A DNA stretch of 8,484 nucleotides from Spirochaetota bacterium (GCA_017998475.1 JAGODA010000135.1:1-8484), one strand, 5' to 3'; shown: positions 1 through 6,572, counted from the first letter of the stretch. Numbers and translations are program-made. Notes: generated from the letters alone by a model not told the origin.

Positions 1-1
1 C

Positions 2-46
2 CCGGACACGGCCGACGCGGGTATTCGCGGCATGGAGAACCGCTAG
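2..46 (+). CDS. C-terminal end of an unidentified upstream protein (partial)
   Basis: An open frame runs from the window edge to a TAG stop at 44-46 and encodes the tail PDTADAGIRGMENR. The last base of the stop is the first base of the GTG start of the next gene (TAGTG). This is the sort of junction seen between translationally coupled genes, and it is the main reason to believe the frame is real. Fourteen residues are too few to assign a family. From its position it is probably another member of the ATP-grasp/acetyltransferase/deacetylase cluster, but that is inference only. Confidence 0.5.
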   Translation, partial: PDTADAGIRGMENR

Positions 47-1056
47 TGCGCGCCGCTCTCGCCTATGACCTCCGCGATGATTACAGGGCGATGGGGTACG
101 GCGAGGAGGAGGTCGCCGAGTTCGACAGCATCGAGACGATCGAAGCCATCGATTCGGCCCTCCGGCGGCTGGGCTACGCGACCGAGCGCATAGGGCACCT
201 CGGCGCGATACTGCCGCGGCTGCTGTCCGGGGAGCGGTGGGACATCGTGTTCAACATTACCGAGGGGCTCTATGGCATCGCACGCGAGGCGCAGGTGCCA
301 GCCCTTCTCGACGCCTACCGCATACCCTATACCTTTTCCGACACGTCGGTCCTCGCGCTCACCATGCACAAGGCGCTCTGCAAGCGCGTGGTGCGCGACC
401 TGGGAGTCCCCACGCCCGATTTCGCCTGCGTACATTCGCCCGAAGAAATCGAATCCATCGACCTTCCCTTCCCGCTGTTCGTCAAGCCCCTCGCCGAGGG
501 TACCGGCAAGGGCGTAAGCGCCGCTTCGGTCATCCGCGACAGGGAATCGCTGGAAGCCGTGGTCCGCGGCCTCCTGGAGCGCTACCGGCAGCCCGTCCTC
601 GTCGAGACCTACCTGCCTGGCAGGGAATTCACGGCGGGCATCGTCGGAACGGGGGCCGAGGCCCGCGTTATCGGCGTGGCCGAAATCATTCTGAACCGGA
701 ACGCCGAGGAATCGGTTTACTCCCTCGCCAACAAGGAGCTCTGCGAGGAGCGGGTCACCTATCGGCTTGCCGACGATCACGAGGCGCTTTGCGCCGCCGA
801 CTACGCCCTCGCCGCCTGGCGCGGCCTGGAGTGCCGCGACGCAGGCAGGATCGATCTCAGATCGAACGGAGAAGGCAGGCCGGAATTCATGGAGGTCAAC
901 CCCCTGGCCGGCCTGCATCCCACTCATTCGGACCTTCCCATAATCGCCACCCTCGCCGGCATCGAGTACGACGAACTCATCCGGTCAATAATGGATTCCG
1001 CGCTCGCCCGCCTCGGCGAAATGAAAGGCGCGCGTACCGGGCGCCCGCGCGCCTGA
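46..1056 (+). CDS. ATP-grasp ligase, D-Ala-D-Ala ligase-like (first of a pair)
   Basis: A 336-residue ATP-grasp enzyme, expected to activate a carboxylate with ATP and join it to an amine in the cytoplasm. Visible landmarks follow D-Ala-D-Ala ligase (Ddl) order: FNITEG at 69-74, IPYTFSD at 93-99, ATP-contacting K147 before the glycine-rich loop EGTGKGVS (151-158), the hinge segment VLVETYLPGREF (184-195), and magnesium-site residues R268, D270, E283 and N285. The end NPLAGLHPTHSDLP (285-298) resembles the Ddl carboxylate-binding loop. The N-terminus lacks the Ddl signature GGxSxExxVS that holds the first D-alanine, so a true cell-wall Ddl is unlikely and the substrate is unknown. The GTG start overlaps the upstream stop by one base. 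The next start is 14 bases downstream, which suggests an operon with the second ligase. Fold assignment is firm; function is open. Confidence 0.88.
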   Translation: MRAALAYDLRDDYRAMGYGEEEVAEFDSIETIEAIDSALRRLGYATERIGHLGAILPRLLSGERWDIVFNITEGLYGIAREAQVPALLDAYRIPYTFSDTSVLALTMHKALCKRVVRDLGVPTPDFACVHSPEEIESIDLPFPLFVKPLAEGTGKGVSAASVIRDRESLEAVVRGLLERYRQPVLVETYLPGREFTAGIVGTGAEARVIGVAEIILNRNAEESVYSLANKELCEERVTYRLADDHEALCAADYALAAWRGLECRDAGRIDLRSNGEGRPEFMEVNPLAGLHPTHSDLPIIATLAGIEYDELIRSIMDSALARLGEMKGARTGRPRA

Positions 1057-1070
1057 CTCCGGGGATCCGC

Positions 1071-2048
1071 ATGAAAAAGGTCGTCATTCTCCACGCGGAA
1101 ATCCCGCCGGAGGCCCCGCCGGACGAGCGGGACACGCTCATTCAGGCCGGGGCCGTCGCCGAAGCCCTCCAAAAGCTCGGTTTCACGCCCGTACTCGTGC
1201 CCTTCGGCCTCGACCTTGCCGACGCGCGGGCGCGGCTTTCGGCGATCTCGCCGGCGTTCGTCTTCAATCTCGTGGAGGCCGTCGACGGCAGGGACCGCTT
1301 CATTCACCTCGCGCCCGCGCTTCTCGACTCGATGGGGCTCTCCTACACCGGTTCGTCCACCGAGGCCGTATTTCTGACCTCCGGCAAGGTGCTTTCAAAA
1401 CGACTCATGCGCTCCTTCGGCCTCCCCACCCCGGCCTTTATTGCGGGCGGCGAGCCGGCCGACGCCTCCTTTCAACCGGGTCCATACATCATCAAATCGG
1501 TCTGGGACCACGCCTCCGTAGGAATCGGCGACGATTCCATTGTCAGTGCGGAGAATCGCGCCCAACTTCTCTCGCACATCGCGCGGCGATCGTCACTCCA
1601 TCGCGATGCCTGCTTCGCGGAGGCCTATATCGACGGTCGCGAGTTCAACCTTTCAGTGCTCGCCGGCCCCGGCGGATCGGTCGTCCTGCCCCACGCCGAA
1701 ATACTGTTCCAAAACTACCCGCCCGACAAGCCCCGGATCGTCGACTACCGCGCCAAGTGGCTGGAGGGAAGCTTCGAATACGAGAACACGCCGCGCAGCT
1801 TCGACTTCCCCCCCTCAGACGGGCCGCTTCTGGCGCGGCTCGAATCGCTGGCCCTGGCCGCCTTCGGCGCATTTCGCATGCGCGGCTACGCCCGTGTCGA
1901 TTTCCGGGTTGACCGTGACGCCAACCCGTGGATACTGGAAATCAACGCGAACCCCTGCCTGACGCCGGACGGTGGTTTCACCGCCGCCGCGCAAAGGGCA
2001 GGACTCTCGTACGAGGCGATGATCCACAGGATCATCGGCGACATGTAG
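1071..2048 (+). CDS. ATP-grasp ligase, D-Ala-D-Ala ligase-like (second of a pair)
   Basis: A 325-residue ATP-grasp ligase, related to but clearly different from the preceding one. The frame is open far upstream, but ATG 1071, preceded by GGGGA at 1061-1065, is the natural start because it gives the usual first beta strand (KKVVILHAE). Family landmarks are FNLVEA at 65-70, YTGSS near 92-96, K106, ATP-binding K142 followed by the loop DHASVGIG (146-153), FAEAYIDGREFN (182-193), a DYRAKW loop (225-230) like the Ddl omega loop, and metal-site residues R275, D277, E290 and N292 in EINANP. The Ddl N-terminal GGxSxE signature is absent, and the Ddl end loop NTxPGMT is replaced by NANPCLTPDGGF. I infer an amino-acid or peptide ligase of unknown substrate acting with its neighbours, perhaps in a consecutive step. 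The next gene starts 31 bases later. Confidence 0.88.
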   Translation: MKKVVILHAEIPPEAPPDERDTLIQAGAVAEALQKLGFTPVLVPFGLDLADARARLSAISPAFVFNLVEAVDGRDRFIHLAPALLDSMGLSYTGSSTEAVFLTSGKVLSKRLMRSFGLPTPAFIAGGEPADASFQPGPYIIKSVWDHASVGIGDDSIVSAENRAQLLSHIARRSSLHRDACFAEAYIDGREFNLSVLAGPGGSVVLPHAEILFQNYPPDKPRIVDYRAKWLEGSFEYENTPRSFDFPPSDGPLLARLESLALAAFGAFRMRGYARVDFRVDRDANPWILEINANPCLTPDGGFTAAAQRAGLSYEAMIHRIIGDM

Positions 2049-2079
2049 CGACAACCGAAACCAGATCGACGGAATCACC

Positions 2080-3870
2080 GTGTTTCGCATTCGGCGCATC
2101 TACGACACCACAACCGAGTTCGACCGCAGGGCCGTACAGCAGGTCCAGGAAATCCTGCGCGCGCAGTTCGGCGGCATCGGCGAGGAGGCCATCGAACGCC
2201 TTCCGATGGAGCTCGCCAATCCTCTCAAATACCGCTTCCGTTCGATGATATTCGTCGCCGACGATACACGGGGGACGGTCAAGGGATTCGCCCTGCTGCA
2301 GCACGCGTCCGACATAGGCTTCTGCTTCCTCGACTTCATCTCGGTGCTGAAGGGCGGCAGCGGCGGCGGGCTCGGAGGGGTTCTGTATCAGCACGTCCGC
2401 GATGAATCGCTTCAACTCAACGCTATCGGCCTCTTTTACGAGTGCCTTCCCGACGACATCAGGCTCGTCACCAGCCCCGACAACCTGAAGCAGAACCAGG
2501 AACGCCTTAAATTCTACGAGCGCTTCGGGGCCCGCCCGGTAGCCGGAACACGGTACGAAACCCCGCTGGAGCCCGGCGGCTCCGCCCCGTACCTGGTTTA
2601 CGATCCGCTGCAGAAGGAACGCCCCCTTCGCCTCGAGGACGCGCGCGTCATCGTTCGCGCCATACTGGAACGGAAATACGGCGCCTCCTGCCCGCCGGGC
2701 TACATCGACATGGTCGTCGACTCGTTCCGCGACGATCCCGTACATGTCCGCCCGCCTCGCTACATTAAAAAAGAGCAGCCGCCGCGCGCCGTTCCGGTGC
2801 TTTCCATCGACCGGCGAATCGCCCTGGTGGTCAACGACCGACACATGATCCATCATGTGCACGACCGCGGTTACGTGGAGTCCCCGGTCAGGATTAAATC
2901 CATCCTTAACGGGATAAATGACACCGGTATCTTTCACGAGATCCCGCCCCGTCCCTTCCCCGAACGCATGCTCCGCACCGTACACAGCGTCGAGTTCGTC
3001 GAGTACCTCAAACGGGTCTGCACCCTAATCCGGCCCGACGAGTCCGTGTATCCCTACGTTTTCCCAGTGCGAAACGGCAGGCGCCCGCCGAGAGAACTGC
3101 CGCTTCGGGCGGGCTATTACTGCATCGACACATTCACGCCCATAAACCGCAACGCTTACATCGCCGCCAAACGCTCGGTCGACTGCGCACTCACCGCGGC
3201 CCAGTCCCTCCTTCAGGGCTACCGGCTGTCCTACGCGCTGGTGCGTCCGCCGGGCCATCACGCCGAGCGCCGCGTCTTCGGCGGGTTCTGTTACTTCAAC
3301 TCGGCCGCCATCGCCGCCGAGTACCTGCTGCGCCACGGCAGCGTCGCCGTGCTCGACATCGATTACCACCACGGCAACGGCACACAGGAAATATTCTACC
3401 GGCGTCGTGACGTTCTCACCGTCTCCATACACGGGCATCCCCAGCACGCGTACCCCTACTTCACCGGTTTCGCCGACGAGCGCGGCGAGGAAGAGGGAGA
3501 GGGATATAACCTCAATATACCCCTGCCCGAAACCATCACCACCGACGATTACCGGAACGCACTCGGCAGGGCGCTCAAGCGCGTTATATCGTTCAACCCC
3601 TCCTTCCTTGTTCTGGCCCTCGGTTTCGATACTTCAAAAGGAGACCCGACAGGCTCGTGGCCGCTTGCGGCGGCCGATTTCGAAAACAACGGATACATGA
3701 TCGGCTCGCTCCGCGTCCCCATACTGGTTGTGCAGGAGGGCGGCTACCGCATTCGCTCGCTCCCCGCCAACGCCCGCGCGTTTTTTACCGGCCTCTGGGA
3801 AGGTTCGTTCGCCCGTAAGCTCGAACGGGCGCGCGCCAAACCGACGGAGAACAACGGCAATGGCCTCTGA
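2080..3870 (+). CDS. GNAT acetyltransferase fused to zinc deacetylase (HDAC/acetylpolyamine amidohydrolase family)
   Basis: A 596-residue fusion. Residues 1 to about 185 form a GNAT-like acyltransferase, with a glycine-rich acyl-CoA loop GGSGGGLGG (92-100) and the family's C-terminal pattern FYERFGA (145-151). A linker of about 60 residues, partly helical, leads to a class I/II-type deacetylase domain (about 245-575). Its active site looks complete: the PPGHHAE dyad H393/H394, DIDYHH (426-431) giving zinc ligands D428 and H430, the third ligand D517 in GFDTSKGD, and the catalytic tyrosine Y556 in QEGGY. Known relatives remove acetyl groups from lysines or polyamines; the EGGY form suits the bacterial amidohydrolase branch. 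The position equivalent to the HDAC8/HDAC10 gatekeeper is T524. GTG 2080 is chosen because it starts the first GNAT strand (FRIRRIYD), with GGA nine bases before it. The substrate is unknown. The 3' end overlaps the next gene by 11 bases. Confidence 0.92.
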   Translation: MFRIRRIYDTTTEFDRRAVQQVQEILRAQFGGIGEEAIERLPMELANPLKYRFRSMIFVADDTRGTVKGFALLQHASDIGFCFLDFISVLKGGSGGGLGGVLYQHVRDESLQLNAIGLFYECLPDDIRLVTSPDNLKQNQERLKFYERFGARPVAGTRYETPLEPGGSAPYLVYDPLQKERPLRLEDARVIVRAILERKYGASCPPGYIDMVVDSFRDDPVHVRPPRYIKKEQPPRAVPVLSIDRRIALVVNDRHMIHHVHDRGYVESPVRIKSILNGINDTGIFHEIPPRPFPERMLRTVHSVEFVEYLKRVCTLIRPDESVYPYVFPVRNGRRPPRELPLRAGYYCIDTFTPINRNAYIAAKRSVDCALTAAQSLLQGYRLSYALVRPPGHHAERRVFGGFCYFNSAAIAAEYLLRHGSVAVLDIDYHHGNGTQEIFYRRRDVLTVSIHGHPQHAYPYFTGFADERGEEEGEGYNLNIPLPETITTDDYRNALGRALKRVISFNPSFLVLALGFDTSKGDPTGSWPLAAADFENNGYMIGSLRVPILVVQEGGYRIRSLPANARAFFTGLWEGSFARKLERARAKPTENNGNGL

Positions 3871-4372
3871 GCCCTCGGCACGACCCACATATCGCAGGGA
3901 GATCCGCGCGACCGATCCGGCCGAAATCAGGCGGATCGTCGAGTCCTCGGGCTACTTCTCGCGCGCGGAGGTCGAGATCGCCATCGAGCTCGCCGACGAG
4001 CGCATCGCGCGGGGGGACGCGAGCGGTTACCATTTCCTCTTCGCCGACGGCCCCTCGGGGCTTATGGGCTATACCTGTTTCGGCCCCGTGCCGGCCACCG
4101 AATCGAGCTACGACCTGTACTGGATCGCCGTCGACGAGCCCCTGCGCGGGAGCGGGCTCGGCCGCTCCCTTCTGGAGCGAAGCGAGCGCATCGTAGAGGC
4201 CATGGGCGGCAGACGCCTGTATATCGAGACCTCCTCGCGCGAGCAGTACGCCTCCACCCAGGGCTTTTATACCCGCTGCGGATACCGGCGGGAGGCCTTT
4301 CTGGAAAATTTTTACTCCGAGGGAGACGGCAAACTCATCTACGTAAAGACGCTGGGCGGGGGGCGCCCGTGA
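3860..4372 (+). CDS. GNAT-family N-acetyltransferase
   Basis: A 170-residue stand-alone GNAT enzyme, expected to move an acyl group from acyl-CoA to an amine. The acyl-CoA pyrophosphate loop RGSGLGRS (96-103) follows the strand YWIAVDEP, and FYTRCGY (136-142) supplies the tyrosine (Y137) that often acts as general acid in this family. The open frame extends further upstream into the deacetylase gene, but ATG 3860 is preceded by GGAGA at 3846-3850 and yields a normal-length protein. It overlaps the fusion gene by 11 bases, so the two are probably translationally coupled. Its stop overlaps the start of the dus gene (TGATG). The window therefore carries two distinct GNAT domains next to one deacetylase and two ligases. 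The acceptor cannot be read from the sequence. Confidence 0.88.
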   Translation: MASEPSARPTYRREIRATDPAEIRRIVESSGYFSRAEVEIAIELADERIARGDASGYHFLFADGPSGLMGYTCFGPVPATESSYDLYWIAVDEPLRGSGLGRSLLERSERIVEAMGGRRLYIETSSREQYASTQGFYTRCGYRREAFLENFYSEGDGKLIYVKTLGGGRP

Positions 4373-5310
4373 TGCAAACGCCCGACATCGCCGGAAAGCT
4401 GGTGCTCGCCCCGATGGCCGGCTTCACCGATTCTCCCTACCGCCGGATCGCCCGCCGCCACGGGGCTGCGCTCGTGTACACCGAGCTTGTCAGCGCCGAG
4501 GGGATCGTGCGCGAAAACCGGAAGACCCAGGACCTCACGCGTTTTACCGCGGAGGAGAGACCGATCGCCATCCAGCTCTCCGGCAAGGACCCGTCGGTCA
4601 TGGCCGAAGCCGCGCGTCGCGTCGAGGCGCTCGGCCCCGATCTCATCGACATCAACATGGGCTGCTGCGCGCCGCGCGTCTGTTCCGGCGGCTCGGGCGC
4701 CGGACTACTCCTGGACCCCGCGCATGCCGGAGCCATAGCCGCCGCGGTTGCCGGTGCCGTGCGGCTTCCCGTATCCGTCAAGATACGAATCGGGTGGGAC
4801 GATTCCTCGCGTAACTATCGCGAGCTTATTCCGCGCATCGAGGACGCGGGAATCAGTCTCGTCGCCGTCCACGGCCGTACGCGCGCGCAAAAGTATGCGG
4901 GAAAGGCCGACTGGGAGGCAATCGCCGAGATCGCGTCCCTTTCACGACTTCCGGTAATCGGGAACGGCGACATCCTCTCCTACTCCGACGCGCTGGAACG
5001 TCTGGGCTCATCCGGCTGCACGGCGGTGATGGTGGGGCGCGCCGCGATCGGCAACCCCTGGATATTCAATGGAACGCGCCCGTCGGATTCCGGCCTGGCC
5101 GGTGAGGTACGCACCCACCTCGGCCTCATGAGCGAGTTCTACGGCGAGCGCGGAATAGTCCTTATGCGCAAGCACCTCGCGCGCTACTTCCACGGGTTCA
5201 GGAACGCCGCGCGCCTGCGCGGGGAGCTGGTAAGGGCGATGTCTTTCAAAGAGGCGATCATTCTCGTGGATCGCTTTGAAAACGGCGAATTCGACGGCCC
5301 CGAGGAGTAG
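4372..5310 (+). CDS. dusB: tRNA-dihydrouridine synthase (DusB type)
   Basis: A 312-residue FMN enzyme that reduces uridine to dihydrouridine in tRNA. Family landmarks in order are APMAG (13-17) at the FMN site, IQLSGKDP, DINMGC with the catalytic cysteine C98, K137 in VKIRIGW, H167 in VHGRTRAQ, GNGD around N198, and VGRAAIGNPWIF. The usual GCP is here GCCAP, with a second cysteine (C99) in place of proline and a third at C104. I recall similar GC-S/C-AP loops in spirochaete Dus proteins, which fits the proposed host. ATG 4372 overlaps the upstream stop by one base; an in-frame GTG at 4369 would add one residue. The upstream acetyltransferase cluster is probably only a transcriptional neighbour. 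Which uridine is modified cannot be read from the sequence. Confidence 0.93.
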   Translation: MQTPDIAGKLVLAPMAGFTDSPYRRIARRHGAALVYTELVSAEGIVRENRKTQDLTRFTAEERPIAIQLSGKDPSVMAEAARRVEALGPDLIDINMGCCAPRVCSGGSGAGLLLDPAHAGAIAAAVAGAVRLPVSVKIRIGWDDSSRNYRELIPRIEDAGISLVAVHGRTRAQKYAGKADWEAIAEIASLSRLPVIGNGDILSYSDALERLGSSGCTAVMVGRAAIGNPWIFNGTRPSDSGLAGEVRTHLGLMSEFYGERGIVLMRKHLARYFHGFRNAARLRGELVRAMSFKEAIILVDRFENGEFDGPEE

Positions 5311-5362
5311 AAGGAGCCGGATATAACGGGCCGCCCCGCGCCGGGACGGAAGAGAGGAGAGC

Positions 5363-6085
5363 ATGGGAAAAGCGGTAAGGCGAACCGGCAGGCTGTACGT
5401 AATCGCCACACCAATCGGAAATCTTGAGGATATCACCCTGCGCGCGCTCCGTGTGCTCCGGGAGGAAGTCTCATTCGTCTACTGCGAGGACACCCGCCAG
5501 ACCCGGAAACTCCTCAACCATTACGGTATCGGCCTTTCGACACTGTCCCTGCACGCCCACTCCTCCGATGAACGGATCGCCGGAGCCATTAGCCGCCTGC
5601 ACGAAGGAACGTCGATCGCCTATGTGACCGATTCCGGAACTCCGGCGCTCTCCGACCCGGGCAGCAGGCTGGTTGCGATGGCGGGTGAGCACGGCATAGA
5701 GACTATACCCATACCGGGGCCCTCCGCCCTGGCGGCGATCGTTTCGGTTGCCGGCTTCCCCGAAAAGGCGGTCATTTTCGCCGGTTTTCTGAGCAAGAAG
5801 GACGGCCGGAGGAAACGGGAGCTGGAAAGCCTGCGCGGTCAAAGGGGGATAATCGTCCTGTATGAATCACCGCACCGGATCGGACGCCTGCTCGCGGCCG
5901 CCGCCGATGTTTTCCCGGAGGAAAAGGCCGTAATCGGAAGGGAAATGACCAAGATCCACGAGGAATTTCTCAGGGGCACGGTAAAGGAACTCGCGGAGCG
6001 CTCCGATACTATTACCGCGAAAGGCGAGTTCACCGTCGCGATATGGAACCGGAACGGTGGAAACGGGGATGACCCCGGGGACTGA
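5363..6085 (+). CDS. rsmI: 16S rRNA (cytidine-1402-2'-O)-methyltransferase, short form
   Basis: A 240-residue SAM-dependent methyltransferase of the tetrapyrrole-methylase fold. RsmI methylates the ribose of C1402 in the decoding centre of 16S rRNA. Diagnostic segments are LYVIATPIGNLEDITLRAL (11-29), CEDTRQTRKLL (from 41), DSGTPALSDPGS (90-101), the SAM-site PIPGPSA (116-122), LYESPHRIG and KGEFTVAI near the end. The protein stops soon after the methyltransferase core. It lacks most of the C-terminal extension that brings many homologues, such as the E. coli protein, to about 280-290 residues. ATG 5363 has a purine-rich AGAGGAGA site (5353-5360) directly before it. The gene lies 52 bases after dusB, probably in the same transcript. 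No convincing intrinsic terminator follows. Confidence 0.95.
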   Translation: MGKAVRRTGRLYVIATPIGNLEDITLRALRVLREEVSFVYCEDTRQTRKLLNHYGIGLSTLSLHAHSSDERIAGAISRLHEGTSIAYVTDSGTPALSDPGSRLVAMAGEHGIETIPIPGPSALAAIVSVAGFPEKAVIFAGFLSKKDGRRKRELESLRGQRGIIVLYESPHRIGRLLAAAADVFPEEKAVIGREMTKIHEEFLRGTVKELAERSDTITAKGEFTVAIWNRNGGNGDDPGD

Positions 6086-6131
6086 GCGAACTCCCCGCAC
6101 CGGCTGGAGCGGTTAAAAAGTAAAATATTTC

Positions 6132-6160
6132 TTGCTCTATTCCCGTCTTTTTTATATAAT
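6132..6160 (+). promoter_or_regulatory. Predicted sigma-70-type promoter upstream of flgM
   Basis: TTGCTC at 6132-6137 and a perfect TATAAT at 6155-6160 are separated by exactly 17 bases, in an AT-rich island that contrasts with the GC-rich surroundings. Transcription would start near 6167, giving a leader of about 75 bases before flgM. The -35 box matches the consensus in its first three bases and at one later position. Confidence 0.6.
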
Positions 6161-6184
6161 TTCACCGGAGATGTGCAAATATGT

Positions 6185-6211
6185 TAAAGATTGGACCGAT
6201 TATACCGATAT
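6185..6211 (+). promoter_or_regulatory. Predicted sigma-28 (FliA) flagellar promoter for flgM
   Basis: TAAAGATT (6185-6192) and ACCGATAT (6204-6211) are separated by 11 bases. The FliA consensus is TAAAGTTT-N11-GCCGATAA, so seven of eight and six of eight positions match, with the exact spacing. The start point would be about 6218, leaving a leader of roughly 25 bases with the flgM ribosome site. A sigma-28 promoter before an anti-sigma-28 gene is a known regulatory pattern in enteric bacteria. Confidence 0.72.
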
Positions 6212-6228
6212 TAGAAGCAGAATACCGT

Positions 6229-6234
6229 AAAGGA
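6229..6234 (+). promoter_or_regulatory. flgM ribosome binding site
   Basis: AAAGGA lies eight bases before ATG 6243 but only two bases before the in-frame GTG at 6237. The spacing therefore selects ATG 6243 as the start, giving MVIDKIGN rather than MIMVIDKIGN. Confidence 0.65.
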
Positions 6235-6242
6235 CAGTGATC

Positions 6243-6539
6243 ATGGTTATTGATAAGATCGGGAACATCAACAACATCGTTGAGCCGAAGGGTACGAAAT
6301 CGGTATCGAGGACCAAGGAAACCCCGCGAAGCGACTCGATCCAGATATCCTCCGAGGGGAAAAAGGCCGCCGAAATAGGGCGCTATACCCAGATCGTCAA
6401 CGAGGCGCCGGACATCCGCGCGGAAAGGGTGCGCGAGATCAAGGAGCAGATCCAGAACGGCACCTACGACAAATTCGAGGACGATAAGATACTCTCGATG
6501 GTCGCCGACAAAATCGCGAGGAATCTGCTTCGAAAATAA
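6243..6539 (+). CDS. flgM: Anti-sigma-28 factor FlgM
   Basis: A 98-residue protein of the FlgM family, which binds the flagellar sigma factor FliA (sigma-28) and blocks late flagellar gene expression until it is exported through the finished hook-basal body. The N-terminus MVIDKIGNINNI is like spirochaete FlgM proteins. The stretch DSIQISSEGKKAAE (31-44) is the usual DxxxISxEG-type motif of the family. The C-terminal half (about 55-96), with APDIRAERVREIKEQI, NGTYDKFED and MVADKIARNLL, is the predicted helical sigma-binding part. It sits alone between a tandem sigma-70/sigma-28 promoter region and a strong terminator, so it is probably a monocistronic unit with some readthrough. It uses more AT-rich codons than the genes upstream. 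Confidence 0.93.
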   Translation: MVIDKIGNINNIVEPKGTKSVSRTKETPRSDSIQISSEGKKAAEIGRYTQIVNEAPDIRAERVREIKEQIQNGTYDKFEDDKILSMVADKIARNLLRK

Positions 6540-6572
6540 ACCCATCGAGTCAAAACTGATCGATACGGAGGG

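Noticed and set aside
43..927. Long minus-strand open frame opposite the first ATP-grasp gene
   Set aside because: It is a by-product of high GC third positions. The + frame has a full set of ATP-grasp motifs, while the minus product has no recognisable domain.
237..1070. Upstream extension of the second ATP-grasp frame through the first ATP-grasp gene
   Set aside because: The extension is an Arg/Pro-rich shadow of the first gene. Homology and the ribosome site both place the start at 1071.
2032..2985. Minus-strand open frame opposite the GNAT-deacetylase fusion
   Set aside because: It covers part of a gene with a complete deacetylase active site on the + strand and shows no domain of its own.
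3728..3859. Longer N-terminus for the second GNAT
   Set aside because: It would overlap the deacetylase by over 140 bases with an Arg/Ala/Pro-rich sequence. ATG 3860 gives a normal GNAT.
5311..5362. TATAAC at 5322-5327 as a promoter for rsmI
   Set aside because: There is no -35 element at a usable distance; the nearest TTCGAC is 26 bases away. Cotranscription with dusB is simpler.
6071..6118. GC-rich hairpins after rsmI as a terminator
   Set aside because: The short stems (GGGGA/TCCCC, and CCGC/GCGG with a mismatch) are followed by TTAAAAAG, not a T-run, so no intrinsic terminator can be supported.
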